DNA of 64,000 bases from an uncultured delta proteobacterium (lineage in GTDB: Bacteria; Desulfobacterota; WTBG01; CAIYCZ01; CAIRTM01). The translations under genes were made by a program, and so were the position numbers. Below the pieces are notes generated by a model. The model ran no database searches, had not been told where the DNA came from, and worked only from the letters and a program-made list of their open reading frames with translations. Positions 8,273-17,272 of this stretch are shown piece after piece; within the stretch, counting starts at the first letter, position 1; every line of letters starts with the position of its first letter. Location: NCBI GenBank assembly GCA_903881505.1, contig CAIRTM010000022.1:1-64000 (forward strand). The letters run 5' to 3'.

Positions 8273-9649
8273 ATGAAAAGTATCTCGATCTACCTGCCGA
8301 AAGACGAAATACCCCGCCAGTGGTACAACCTGGGTTCCGAGCTCGCCATGCAGCCGCCGGTTGACGCCAGCGGCAAGCCCATCGGCCCGGAGGCTCTTGC
8401 GAAAATATTCCCCATGAACCTGATCGAGCAGGAGATGTGCCCGGACCCGTGGATCGACATTCCCGAGCCGATTCTGGACATCATTTCGCGCTGGCGGCCT
8501 TCGCCCCTGAGAAGGGCGGTGTTCCTTGAAGAGTATCTCAAGACCCCGGCGCGCATCTACTACAAGGACGAAAGCGTCAGCCCGGCCGGCAGCCATAAGC
8601 CCAATTCAGCCGTAGCCCAGGCCTGGTACAACAAGCAGTTCGGCATCGAGAACATCGTGACCGAAACCGGTGCCGGGCAGTGGGGCGCGGCCCTGTCGTT
8701 CGCATGCAAGCTGATCGGGCTGAACTGCAAGGTCTACATGGTGCGCATCAGCTTTGACCAGAAGCCCTTCCGCAAGGTGATGATGCAGCTGTGGGGCGGC
8801 ACATGCGTTGCAAGCCCGAGCACGGAGACCGAGGTGGGCCGCCGTATCCTGGCGCAGGACCCCAATACACCCGGAAGCCTCGGGATCGCGATCGGCGAGG
8901 CCATCGAGGCGGCCGTGACCGACCAGAGCGGCAAGACGCGCTATTCTCTGGGCAGCGTGCTCAATCACGTGATGCTGCACCAGACCGTGATCGGGCTTGA
9001 GGCCAAGAAACAGCTCAAAATGGCCGGCGAGAAGCTGCCCGATGTCGTCATAGGGTGCGCGGGCGGCGGCAGCAATTTCGCGGGGCTTGCATTCCCCTTT
9101 ACCCTTGACAAGATCCACGGGGCAAACATCGAGATCATTCCCGTCGAGCCCGAAGCCTGCCCCACGATCACCCGGGGCCCGTTCGCCTACGATTACGGCG
9201 ACGTCGGGCGCCAGACCCCCCTGATCCCCATGTACACGCTGGGCCACGCTTTCATTCCGCGCCCGATCCACGCGGGCGGGCTGCGCTACCACGGCATGGC
9301 GCCCATGGTGAGCCAGGCCGTGCAGCAGGGCCTGTTCAATCCGCGGGCCCTCCGGCAGACCGAATGCTATGAGGCGGCCATGCTGTGGGCCAACACCGAA
9401 GGCCCGATCTGCGCTCCCGAGACCAGCCACGCGATCGCAGCCGTTATCCAGGAGGCCGTCAAGGCGCGCGAAGAGCAGCGCGAGAAAGTGATTCTCTTCA
9501 ACTACAGCGGCCACGGCCTGCTCGACCTGGCCGGATACGAGAAATTCATGGCCGGCGAGCTGAGCGATTACGCGCTGCCCGAGGAGGACCTGCGGGCATC
9601 CCTTGAGCCGATTATGAGTTATCCGAAGCCGAAACAGTACGGCACGTAA
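8273..9649 (+). CDS. TrpB2-type tryptophan synthase beta chain (458 aa)
   Basis: A pyridoxal-phosphate enzyme of the TrpB2 branch, which condenses indole with (phospho)serine to tryptophan, often independently of TrpA. The N-terminal extension of about 75 residues, the sequence [11 protein letters not shown] with the Schiff-base Lys at residue 109, ETGAGQWG, and the Gly-rich phosphate loop [10 protein letters not shown] are all as in TrpB2. Length is normal for this branch (about 450). A strong AAAGGAG site precedes the ATG. No other trp gene is present; a flavin-type protein follows after 51 bases. TrpB2 proteins stand apart from trp operons in many anaerobes, and their role there may be indole salvage. 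Confidence 0.9.
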   Translation: MKSISIYLPKDEIPRQWYNLGSELAMQPPVDASGKPIGPEALAKIFPMNLIEQEMCPDPWIDIPEPILDIISRWRPSPLRRAVFLEEYLKTPARIYYKDESVSPAGSHKPNSAVAQAWYNKQFGIENIVTETGAGQWGAALSFACKLIGLNCKVYMVRISFDQKPFRKVMMQLWGGTCVASPSTETEVGRRILAQDPNTPGSLGIAIGEAIEAAVTDQSGKTRYSLGSVLNHVMLHQTVIGLEAKKQLKMAGEKLPDVVIGCAGGGSNFAGLAFPFTLDKIHGANIEIIPVEPEACPTITRGPFAYDYGDVGRQTPLIPMYTLGHAFIPRPIHAGGLRYHGMAPMVSQAVQQGLFNPRALRQTECYEAAMLWANTEGPICAPETSHAIAAVIQEAVKAREEQREKVILFNYSGHGLLDLAGYEKFMAGELSDYALPEEDLRASLEPIMSYPKPKQYGT

Positions 9650-9700
9650 CCGGCGGACGTACGGGCCTGCCGGCGCTGAGTTCTGAAAGGAGATCGCGGC

Positions 9701-10282
9701 ATGGGAAAAGTGATCGTACCGCAGCCGAACGAAAAGGAACTGGCCGCGTTCGCGCTGGTGGGCCTGACCATGAAGGCCTCCATGAGCGAGGACGAGTTTA
9801 TCAGCATGGCAATCGAGTATCTCAACAGCCATAATGTGCTCCACCTTGCAACCTGTAAAAACAACGAGCCGCGCTGCACGCCGCTCGAATATTTCAACAA
9901 CGGCCTCACCGTGCATGTGTTTTCAGAGGGCGGGGGCAAGATCGCCAATCTGAAGGAAAATGAGCTGGTGTCCTACAGCATCGCCGATCCCTATGACCCG
10001 GCAGCGGATTTTTTCGGGGCATCAGGCATGCAGGTGTGGGGACGGGCCACGTTTTTCAAGAAGAACACCGACCCTGAGCGTTTCAAGAAAATCCGGCAGT
10101 ATTCGCGCTACATGAAGCAGCTGGAAGAGCAGGGGCTGGGAGATGCAGCTTCATCCTACAATTTCAACGTTATAACGATCGAGCCCTATAAGATCAGGCG
10201 CCTGTGCTACCGGCAGGGGATGCGCAACGTGATCTGGAACAGGGAAGCCCGGCGTGCTTGCGCAGACCGGTCGGACGTTTAG
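9701..10282 (+). CDS. Pyridoxamine-5'-phosphate-oxidase-family protein (193 aa)
   Basis: The central part (about 30-150) follows the split-barrel flavin-binding fold of the pyridoxamine 5'-phosphate oxidase superfamily: a start NSHNVLHLATCKNNEPRCTPLEYF, then a strand with HVFSEGGGKIANLKENE, characteristic of FMN- or F420-binding members acting as reductases of small molecules. The ligand cannot be decided. A GAAAGGAG ribosome site is present. It lies 51 bases after trpB2 and is likely co-transcribed; a link through PLP is tempting, but nothing in the sequence shows it is the true vitamin B6 oxidase. The stop codon overlaps the end of the opposing membrane-protein gene by four bases. Confidence 0.75.
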   Translation: MGKVIVPQPNEKELAAFALVGLTMKASMSEDEFISMAIEYLNSHNVLHLATCKNNEPRCTPLEYFNNGLTVHVFSEGGGKIANLKENELVSYSIADPYDPAADFFGASGMQVWGRATFFKKNTDPERFKKIRQYSRYMKQLEEQGLGDAASSYNFNVITIEPYKIRRLCYRQGMRNVIWNREARRACADRSDV

Positions 10283-11709
10283 GGGTCTGATAAGGCGGAC
10301 CAGCCTGAGGACCGCCTGCCGGAACGCGCATCCTTCCTTCCGAACACGCTTTTGACTGCTACTCCGCAGACGGCAAAACCGAAAAACGTAAACGGCATCT
10401 GCCACAGGATGAAGTTAATGCCGGCATGGACGAATGAATGCGCCTTGAAGACGACGAACCATGACAGGGGTGCAAGCATCGAGGCCCATGCTGCACACAC
10501 CAGCGCGACGTTCCGCGCGCGCAGTTCAGCTGAGTCGCCTGACTGCGCACGCAGCAGCACGACACCCGACATGGCCAGGAAGACCGCTATCAGGTAAGCA
10601 TAGCGTATTTTGAACACGAAGCCGGACAAGAATTGACTGGAAACGGTCAGGTAATTGTTGAAATCGAAGTAACTGGCCGCCAGGTACCTGACGAGTACCC
10701 CGAGCGTGGGCGCCTCAAGGCTCTCTTTCAGCGGATCGGGATAGTCGTGCGCCTGCCCGTGCGTTCTTTTTCCAAACGAATATACTATGTGCTCAACACC
10801 GTCCCGCACGCTTCCCTTGACAGCGGCGATCTGGAACGACAGGATCGCAAGGCTCAGGCAGACCGCGAGGCATGCTCCGGTCATGGCCGCGATAGTTTCT
10901 TTCAGGAACAGGCGTACGCCACGCCCGTGTCTGATGGCGTAATAGACGAACGGTATGAGCATCATCACCAGCGTGGTGGTGATGAATTCGAAGCCGTTGA
11001 CGAGGCATTTTGCGAAAACGGCGGCGAAGCAGAGGATGCCGGCCGCGATCAGGGCAGTGCGGCCGTGCGCGCGACTTTTTTTTAAAAAGTACATGGCTGC
11101 GATCATCGGCAGGTAGAAGGCCCACAGGCTCCACCAGAGATTGCTGCCGAAAACGGTCAGCCACTGGGACAGGACCGTGGAGCATGCAACGGTCATCGCG
11201 ACCGCTGAGCCGAACTCGGCGTGGAACCACAGGATGATCAGTGTCAGGGCAACCGCCGACAGCAGGGATGTGAGCAGGTGCAACAGCGCCAGCCGTGTCC
11301 GGGGCGGGGCGGGGATTAAGCCGTCAAGAACGCTGTAGAGCATCGCCTGGCCCCCGGTCTGGGACAGGTATGGTGCGTATGTGGCGGGTCCGGCCCCGTT
11401 GAAATAGATCGCGTATTGATCCCGGGCCTGCTGCGGGGAGAGCCAGCTGTCGGACAGCCCGCGGGCAAGCGCAGTGTCCTGGACCCAGGCGCCGGTCAGC
11501 CCCCCTGCTGAAACGATGCCGTCCCGGCGTGTTTTAACCATTCTTCCTGCGATGAGGCATTCACCGACGGCCTGTTCGTCGAGGAACCGCTTCCGCTCCG
11601 CCACATGCCATGCGTTGGAAAAGAAAGAGGGGACGAGGAGCAGCAGCGTCAGCGCGCACAGGCACAGCCGCTGAGCGGTTTTGCCGTGGGAAAAGCGTAC
11701 GTGTTGCAT
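10279..11709 (-). CDS. Polytopic membrane protein of unknown function (476 aa)
   Basis: Ten or so hydrophobic segments follow a long first periplasmic-looking loop of about 110 residues; the C-terminal 25 residues are basic. The topology resembles GT-C glycosyltransferases and uncharacterised DUF-type membrane proteins, but the usual acidic pair in the first loop is not obvious (TGAWVQDT lies near residue 75). I cannot assign a function. It meets the flavin-type gene tail to tail with a four-base overlap. Upstream, an unannotated 140-base gap separates it from the beta-barrel gene on the same strand. Confidence 0.55.
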   Translation of the reverse strand: MQHVRFSHGKTAQRLCLCALTLLLLVPSFFSNAWHVAERKRFLDEQAVGECLIAGRMVKTRRDGIVSAGGLTGAWVQDTALARGLSDSWLSPQQARDQYAIYFNGAGPATYAPYLSQTGGQAMLYSVLDGLIPAPPRTRLALLHLLTSLLSAVALTLIILWFHAEFGSAVAMTVACSTVLSQWLTVFGSNLWWSLWAFYLPMIAAMYFLKKSRAHGRTALIAAGILCFAAVFAKCLVNGFEFITTTLVMMLIPFVYYAIRHGRGVRLFLKETIAAMTGACLAVCLSLAILSFQIAAVKGSVRDGVEHIVYSFGKRTHGQAHDYPDPLKESLEAPTLGVLVRYLAASYFDFNNYLTVSSQFLSGFVFKIRYAYLIAVFLAMSGVVLLRAQSGDSAELRARNVALVCAAWASMLAPLSWFVVFKAHSFVHAGINFILWQMPFTFFGFAVCGVAVKSVFGRKDARSGRRSSGWSALSDP

Positions 11710-11848
11710 AGGGTCATTTCCGTACTGCTGCCCGGTCTGCGGAGAGCGGTGTGGGCCGCTTCCGATGCAGTCTGCGGCAGTTCGCCAGCGTGCTCCCGGC
11801 TGTGAGCGCGGTGCCGTATGAGTGATCAGGCTGATCGATCGCTGCGCC

Positions 11849-12811
11849 CTAGAACTTGTACACGAACCGTATGGTGTTGCGGAAGCCTTCGGGCCGGTTG
11901 CGCACGTGGCTTTCGAAATAGGCGTTGAAGAACATGTGCAGCTTCGGCGTGATGCTCCACAGGCCCCCGGGCCCGATCGCGAACACCTGTTCGCGCCGCC
12001 CGCTCACATCGTGGCCGCTCACTTCAGTGTCGGTAAACTGCTTCAGGAAGTAGCCGTTGATTCCCAGGTGCAGTTTTTTGGGTATGATCGAGTAGGCCGT
12101 CGTGTAGTTGAAGTGGATCGCCTGGCCAGCCTGCGTATGGCCCACGTCGCCGAAGGACCTGTTCGGGTCGTGGTTCTTGGCGTTCCACAGGTAGTGCAGC
12201 CGCAGCGAGGCTGTCCAGCGCGGCGTTACCCACCAGGTTGATGACCAGTACGGGTTGAATGAGAAGAAATTACTGCCCGGGTTGATCTCCTTGTTGCTGC
12301 TGTAACGGCCGGTGGGAAACAGCAGCTGGAATTCGACCCGGTGGCACATCAGGGGGCTGCCGTCTTTTTTCATGACCGGATCCCACTGCAGGAAAGGCCC
12401 CACCAGCAGGTCGCCGATGCCGTCGCTGTTGTTCTCCGGGAACGGGCCGCTGCCGTGGTAGCTCAGATTGGTAAACACGATCGGAAGAGCCAGGTCAAGG
12501 CCGGGCATGGCATTGAGAAAGGGCTTTGCCGGCGAGGTATAGATGAGCTGCGGCATCGCCACAAAACCCTTCAGCTTCTCCCCGGCGCTGCGGGGCAGCA
12601 GTCGGCCGCCGTTATTGTCGGTGAACTTCCTTCCATCGATGTAGTGCAGGTACTGGGTAAAATAAAAACCCGGACCGTTGGGAGGTATGGCATCGTAGTA
12701 GCTGGTGAAGCCCAGGTTAACGTTCGGCAGATCGTAGGCCCCTGACGGAGAGAACGTGAAAAGGCATGCAAGGGCGGTCGCGATAGAGATAAAAATTTTA
12801 TTGTTCAGCAC
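11849..12811 (-). CDS. Outer-membrane beta-barrel protein, phenol-pathway MetA-like (320 aa)
   Basis: A signal peptide (about residues 1-25, cleavage near GAYD) leads into a protein rich in alternating aromatic and polar residues that ends in Phe (FVYKF), the classical outer-membrane insertion signal. The start of the mature protein (LGFTSYYDAIPPNGPGFYFTQYL), later GDLLVGPFLQWDP and the FPTGRY region match the 'MetA-pathway of phenol degradation' transporter-like family (SphA type). Members are thought to admit hydrophobic compounds, but the substrate here is unknown; no aromatic-degradation genes are near. It could be an ordinary porin-like protein. Confidence 0.75.
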   Translation of the reverse strand: MLNNKIFISIATALACLFTFSPSGAYDLPNVNLGFTSYYDAIPPNGPGFYFTQYLHYIDGRKFTDNNGGRLLPRSAGEKLKGFVAMPQLIYTSPAKPFLNAMPGLDLALPIVFTNLSYHGSGPFPENNSDGIGDLLVGPFLQWDPVMKKDGSPLMCHRVEFQLLFPTGRYSSNKEINPGSNFFSFNPYWSSTWWVTPRWTASLRLHYLWNAKNHDPNRSFGDVGHTQAGQAIHFNYTTAYSIIPKKLHLGINGYFLKQFTDTEVSGHDVSGRREQVFAIGPGGLWSITPKLHMFFNAYFESHVRNRPEGFRNTIRFVYKF

Positions 12812-13158
12812 AGGGTGTCTCCGGATATAATGAATATCGGCCCGGCGGTACGATGGTTGCCCGTGTAATCCACCGGAATGGTTGTGGATTGTGAAAAATA
12901 CGGTAACTCTAATTTTTTTTCAGAACTAAGGCAAGTTTTTTCGTGATTCGCCGATTGTTTGTATACCGGGCTGCAGCGGGCGGCGTACGGAAACCGGGCA
13001 TTTGACAGGGGCCGGCTGATGCGATAGGGTATGGAATGTTTGGAACAATCGTCATTGAACGCGGATAGAAACCCTGTGACACCGATGTACAGGTGCGCAT
13101 GCTGCGCAGACCGTGACGGCGGTGGAACCGAAGGGCAACGTCTGAATAACGAACCCGC
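12812..13158. other. Divergent intergenic region
   Basis: This 347-base gap lies between the beta-barrel gene (leftwards) and the hybrid kinase (rightwards). I find no gene, strong hairpin or clear promoter. The segment 12878-12905, ATGGTTGTGGA...AAAATAC, resembles 6127-6150 in another intergenic region; this may be chance. Confidence 0.5.
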
Positions 13159-16100
13159 ATGCGATATTTCGATAATCTGCGAACGACAATATTTTGTATA
13201 GTGCTGCTTGCTGTTTTGCCGGCAATTATTCTGATTGTTGCTGACGGAATCAGAGACCGCGACCGCGCACTGGATGAGGTGGGACAGCGTGCGTTTTATC
13301 AGTCCGAGCAGGCGTCCCAGCAGATGGCCCGGCTTGCCGAAGGCATGCGAAATGTTTTGCTGGCTCTTGCCAGAGAGCCCGTCATCATCCGCTTCGAGGC
13401 ACGGGAAGCGGAAAAGCGCTTCACGGACCTTATGGGGCAGTTCGACCATGTGGTTAATCTCGGCCTTACCGATGCCCGCGGCATGGTCGTTGCCAGCGGT
13501 ATCCCGGTTGCAGGGCCGGTTGATTTGTCGGATCGCCTGTATGTTCGCAGGGCAATCAAGGACAACACCTTTGTGTGCGGGGCGTATCAGCGAGGAAGAA
13601 TTACCGGTGTTGAAACGCTTAACTTCGCCTATCCTGTCCGCGATGACAGCGGGCACCCGCTTGGAGTGGTATACGCGGCAGTAGATCTGCGCTATTTTGA
13701 GCGTGTGTTTGACGGCATTACGCTTGTGCCTGAAGGGGATATCGCCGTTGTCGACGCTGACGGCAGGATTCTCTATTCTCGGCTGCGTATGATGCACAGG
13801 CTGGGTGAGCTTTTCCCCCTGCCTTCGGGCGTTCCGGGAATCAGCGGCAGTGCCTCCTCTTTGTCAATCACGGGGCCCGACGCTATTCGGCGTATATATT
13901 CGGTACAGGCGGTCAATGGCATTGAAGGTCTGCAGGTGCTTGTCGGCGTTCCTGTCAGGGAGGCGGTTGCGGCTGCCGGCCGGGCTCTGAAACGCCAGCT
14001 GATGCTTCTGGGCATGGTAACCCTGTGTATTATGGCGCTGGCATGGGTATTCGGCGGTCTGTTTATCGCGCGCAGAGTGGATGCCCTGATCCGCCTTGCC
14101 GACGAAATTGCGGCGGGAAATCTCGTGGCCCGTTCAGGTATGGTCGGCCGGCGCGGTGAACTCGGGCGTCTGGCCGGCTCGTTTGACCGAATGGCCGCCC
14201 GGCTTCAGATGCGGGATGATGAGTTGCGCGAGAGCCGGAAAAAATTTCAGGCCCTGTTTGATTACAGCCCTGTACCGCTGGCGCTGTCGAATGTTGACGA
14301 CAACTGCTTCATGGATGTCAACCGGGCTTTCACGGCGCTTTTCGGCTTCACGCGCGAAGATGTGCTGGGCGCTACGGCCGCACAGCTCGGGCTTGTCGAT
14401 GTTTCACAACAGCAGGAGTGCCTGGAGATCCTTACTGCACGCGGCAGCCTCAGCGCGCATCCGCTTGTATTCCGGTCGAAGTCGGGGGCCGCGCTGCATG
14501 TTGTGTGGTCAGCCGACATTATCCGGATGGATGGACGCGCCTGTATTTTGTCGTCGGCTGTTGATGTCACCGATCTCAGGACGGCTGAGGATGCTGTGCG
14601 CCGTTCTGACGCCCTGCTCAGGTCGGCGATTAACCAGTCTTCCGCGTTTACCGGGCTGCTGGACACAACGGGCCGCGTGGTCTATGCCAATCAAACCAGC
14701 CTTGATTTTATCGGCCTGGATCTTGAGGATGTTGCCGGTCGCTGGTTTTGGGAATGCCCCTGGTGGCCGGACAGAGAATCCGCCCGGAAGATGCTCACAG
14801 CCGCAATGCACGATGCTCTTGCAGGAACGATGTTTCGGGCCGAAGTTGAGCATGTCGACAAAAACGGAACGCGCAGAGTATTCGACTTCACACTTTCGCC
14901 CCTTACGGATCCGGACGGTTCGGTGGCATACCTTATACCTGAAGGTCTTGATGTCACCGAGACCCGCGAGATCAGCAGGCAGCTTCGACAGGAGATGCAT
15001 TTTACCCGGCTTCTGGTAGACACATCGCCCGCCTTGATAGTCGCGATCGATACGGATGGCAAGGTGATGATGATGAACCGCGTCATGCTTGAGCTTCTCG
15101 AATATGGCGCTGAAGAGGTTGCAGGGCTTGATTATGTGAACACCTTTGTGCCGGAACGGGAACGGGCCGACATGCGCGCACTGTTTGACTGCCTGGCGCA
15201 TAATACGGCAACGACGGTCAACTGCAACAGCATTGTGAGCAAAACCGGCGCGATGTACCTGATAGAATGGCACGGACAAAGCGTGCAGTCGGATAACGGA
15301 CGCCCTGATTTTTTTGTGGGTGTCGGCATCGATATTACCGCGCGCAGAGAAGCCGAACAGGAGCGCGAGATCATACAGCTGCAGCTGACCCAGGCACAGA
15401 AACTGGAATCGGTGGGTCGTCTCGCAGGAGGGGTGGCCCATGATTTCAATAACATGCTCGGCGTTATCCTCGGGCATACTGATCTTGCGCTCGGGAACAT
15501 GTCAGAGGATCATGCCCTGTATAAACATCTCACCGAGGTTCGCAAGGCGGCCGCTCGTTCGGTTGATTTAACGCGCCAGCTGCTGGCCTTTGCCCGCAAG
15601 CAGGCAATCGCTCCCCGTGTGCTTGATTTGAATGCAACCATTGCGGGCATGCTGGCGATGCTGCAGCGGCTTATCGGTGAAGATATTGAGCTTGTATGGC
15701 ATCCGGGCGCGCATGTGTGGCCCGTGCGGCTTGACCCCGGCCAGATTGATCAGGTTCTCGCCAATCTGTGCGTTAATGCCCGGGACGCTATTGCGCACAC
15801 CGGTACCGTCACTATCGCAACTGCAACGGCTGTGCTCAATGAAGCCTACTGCGCAGACCACGCCGGCTTTGTGCCAGGTGAATTTGTCCTGCTGACCGTG
15901 AGCGATACCGGCTGCGGCATGGATCAGCTGACCATGGCCCAGATTTTCGAGCCGTTTTTTACGACCAAGGAGCCCGACAGCGGAACCGGACTCGGTCTGG
16001 CCACCGTGTATGGAATTGTGAAGCAGAATAGCGGATTCATCAACGTATACAGTGAACCGGGGCAGGGCACCAGGTTCAGTCTGTATTTCCGGAGGCATGA

Positions 16101-16524
16101 TGACGCATCCGACCCGCATCCCGTTGAGCAAAGCGGTGTGCAGCATCCCGCAGGCGGCAGCGAAACCATCCTGCTGGTTGAGGACGAGGCAGCTATTTTG
16201 AGGATGGCGGCACAGATGCTTGAGCAGCAGGGCTACCGGGTGCTGACCGCCGGCAGTCCCGTCGAGGCAATGCGGATAGCCGCTGAACACGCAGGAAAGA
16301 TACAGCTGCTGTTGACCGACATTATCATGCCTGAAATGACCGGACGCGATCTCGCTGACCGGCTGCTGTCGTCGTATCCGGAACTCAGGTGCCTTTTTAT
16401 GTCAGGCTATACGGCCGATGTCATTGTGCACCGCGGGATGCTGGGCGGAGGTGCAGGGTTCCTCCAGAAGCCGTTTTCTCAGCAGGATCTTGCCGCCCGC
16501 GTGCGCTCAGTGCTGGATATGTGA
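13159..16524 (+). CDS. Hybrid sensor histidine kinase (1121 aa)
   Basis: A membrane sensor kinase with its own receiver. Domain order by rough residue: TM helix (8-28), periplasmic Cache-type sensor (30-275), second TM (277-300), HAMP (300-352), three PAS domains (about 360-480, 485-605, 610-735), HisKA with AGGVAHDFNNMLG and phospho-His 761, HATPase (860-975; DTGCGMD and GTGLGLATVYGIV), and a C-terminal receiver with phospho-Asp 1054 (LLLTDIIMPEMTG). The Cache sensor suggests a small extracellular ligand. No separate regulator or output gene is adjacent, so the phosphate probably passes to a distant partner. The ribosome site is weak. A terminator-like hairpin lies about 140 bases after the stop. 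Confidence 0.9.
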   Translation: MRYFDNLRTTIFCIVLLAVLPAIILIVADGIRDRDRALDEVGQRAFYQSEQASQQMARLAEGMRNVLLALAREPVIIRFEAREAEKRFTDLMGQFDHVVNLGLTDARGMVVASGIPVAGPVDLSDRLYVRRAIKDNTFVCGAYQRGRITGVETLNFAYPVRDDSGHPLGVVYAAVDLRYFERVFDGITLVPEGDIAVVDADGRILYSRLRMMHRLGELFPLPSGVPGISGSASSLSITGPDAIRRIYSVQAVNGIEGLQVLVGVPVREAVAAAGRALKRQLMLLGMVTLCIMALAWVFGGLFIARRVDALIRLADEIAAGNLVARSGMVGRRGELGRLAGSFDRMAARLQMRDDELRESRKKFQALFDYSPVPLALSNVDDNCFMDVNRAFTALFGFTREDVLGATAAQLGLVDVSQQQECLEILTARGSLSAHPLVFRSKSGAALHVVWSADIIRMDGRACILSSAVDVTDLRTAEDAVRRSDALLRSAINQSSAFTGLLDTTGRVVYANQTSLDFIGLDLEDVAGRWFWECPWWPDRESARKMLTAAMHDALAGTMFRAEVEHVDKNGTRRVFDFTLSPLTDPDGSVAYLIPEGLDVTETREISRQLRQEMHFTRLLVDTSPALIVAIDTDGKVMMMNRVMLELLEYGAEEVAGLDYVNTFVPERERADMRALFDCLAHNTATTVNCNSIVSKTGAMYLIEWHGQSVQSDNGRPDFFVGVGIDITARREAEQEREIIQLQLTQAQKLESVGRLAGGVAHDFNNMLGVILGHTDLALGNMSEDHALYKHLTEVRKAAARSVDLTRQLLAFARKQAIAPRVLDLNATIAGMLAMLQRLIGEDIELVWHPGAHVWPVRLDPGQIDQVLANLCVNARDAIAHTGTVTIATATAVLNEAYCADHAGFVPGEFVLLTVSDTGCGMDQLTMAQIFEPFFTTKEPDSGTGLGLATVYGIVKQNSGFINVYSEPGQGTRFSLYFRRHDDASDPHPVEQSGVQHPAGGSETILLVEDEAAILRMAAQMLEQQGYRVLTAGSPVEAMRIAAEHAGKIQLLLTDIIMPEMTGRDLADRLLSSYPELRCLFMSGYTADVIVHRGMLGGGAGFLQKPFSQQDLAARVRSVLDM

Positions 16525-16659
16525 AGCCTTGATTTTATCGTATCCCGAGGGCTGCTTTTCGGCATATAATGTATGCGCTTCACCGGGAGCGTCAAAAATA
16601 TCTTCGACAGGCAAAAAGTGCCCGTCCACGCTGCTTCGGTAACGTGTATTGGAAAGATC

Positions 16660-16685
16660 CGCTGCTGAATGCAGCGTCTGTTTTG
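16660..16685 (+). terminator. Possible terminator after the hybrid kinase
   Basis: CGCTGC-TGAAT-GCAGCG forms a six-base stem with a five-base loop, followed by TCTGTTTTG. It stands alone in the 265 bases between the kinase and the zinc-ribbon gene. The T run is interrupted, so efficiency is uncertain. Confidence 0.4.
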
Positions 16686-16789
16686 ATTGCGCCTAGCGTT
16701 TGTGTGTGGTTCAGGCTGCGCTGACATACCGCTGAGTTCAGCCGTTCGCAGTATATTCAAAAGTTCGGTCAGAGAGGGGGTATCCGCTT

Positions 16790-17176
16790 ATGCAATGCCT
16801 GCAATGCAACCATCCGATTCCCGAGGGATCCCTGCTGTGCATGTATTGCGGCCACCCGGCCCCTGAGCGCAGTCCGGAGGCGGATCCGCGGAACAGGGCG
16901 CCTGAGGGCGCACAGCCTCAGGATGATTCGCTTTCATTGAAAAAAATTACTGCCGTAATCGCCAAGATGAAGAGCCTGCTGGATGCGGGGCGGTTCGATC
17001 AGGCCCTCTATGAACGCATGTCGCTTGATCTTATGCGGGATTATCTTTCAACCAAGGATGCCGGCGGCAAACTTATCTTCGTGTCCTATGAAATTCAGGA
17101 CTCCGAGCTTGCTCCCTATCTGACGCAGGCGATGGTCGAGAAGCTGAAACAGCTTGTCATGGATTCCCTTGCGTAG
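16790..17176 (+). CDS. Zinc-ribbon protein of unknown function (128 aa)
   Basis: The N-terminus is a zinc ribbon: CLQC at residues 3-6 and CMYC at about 17-20, the standard double CxxC knuckle pair. A low-complexity linker rich in Pro and charged residues (25-50) joins it to a helical C-terminal half of about 75 residues that contains SLDLMRDYLSTKDAGGKL. No family is recognised. The GAGGGGG ribosome site is good. It is probably cytoplasmic; zinc ribbons of this kind often serve protein-protein contacts. Confidence 0.7.
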   Translation: MQCLQCNHPIPEGSLLCMYCGHPAPERSPEADPRNRAPEGAQPQDDSLSLKKITAVIAKMKSLLDAGRFDQALYERMSLDLMRDYLSTKDAGGKLIFVSYEIQDSELAPYLTQAMVEKLKQLVMDSLA

Positions 17177-17272
17177 CAGGATGTTGTGAAAAACGCCCAC
17201 CTGCCATGGCGTCGGGGCTGTGTTCATGATCAGGCATCGCCCGGCTGGCGGAACAGGCAGCGGCGGCTGCAG

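Noticed and set aside
8606..9916. Long open frame of 436 codons on the minus strand across trpB2
   Set aside because: It mirrors trpB2 codon structure, has no family resemblance and would lie wholly antisense to a certain gene.
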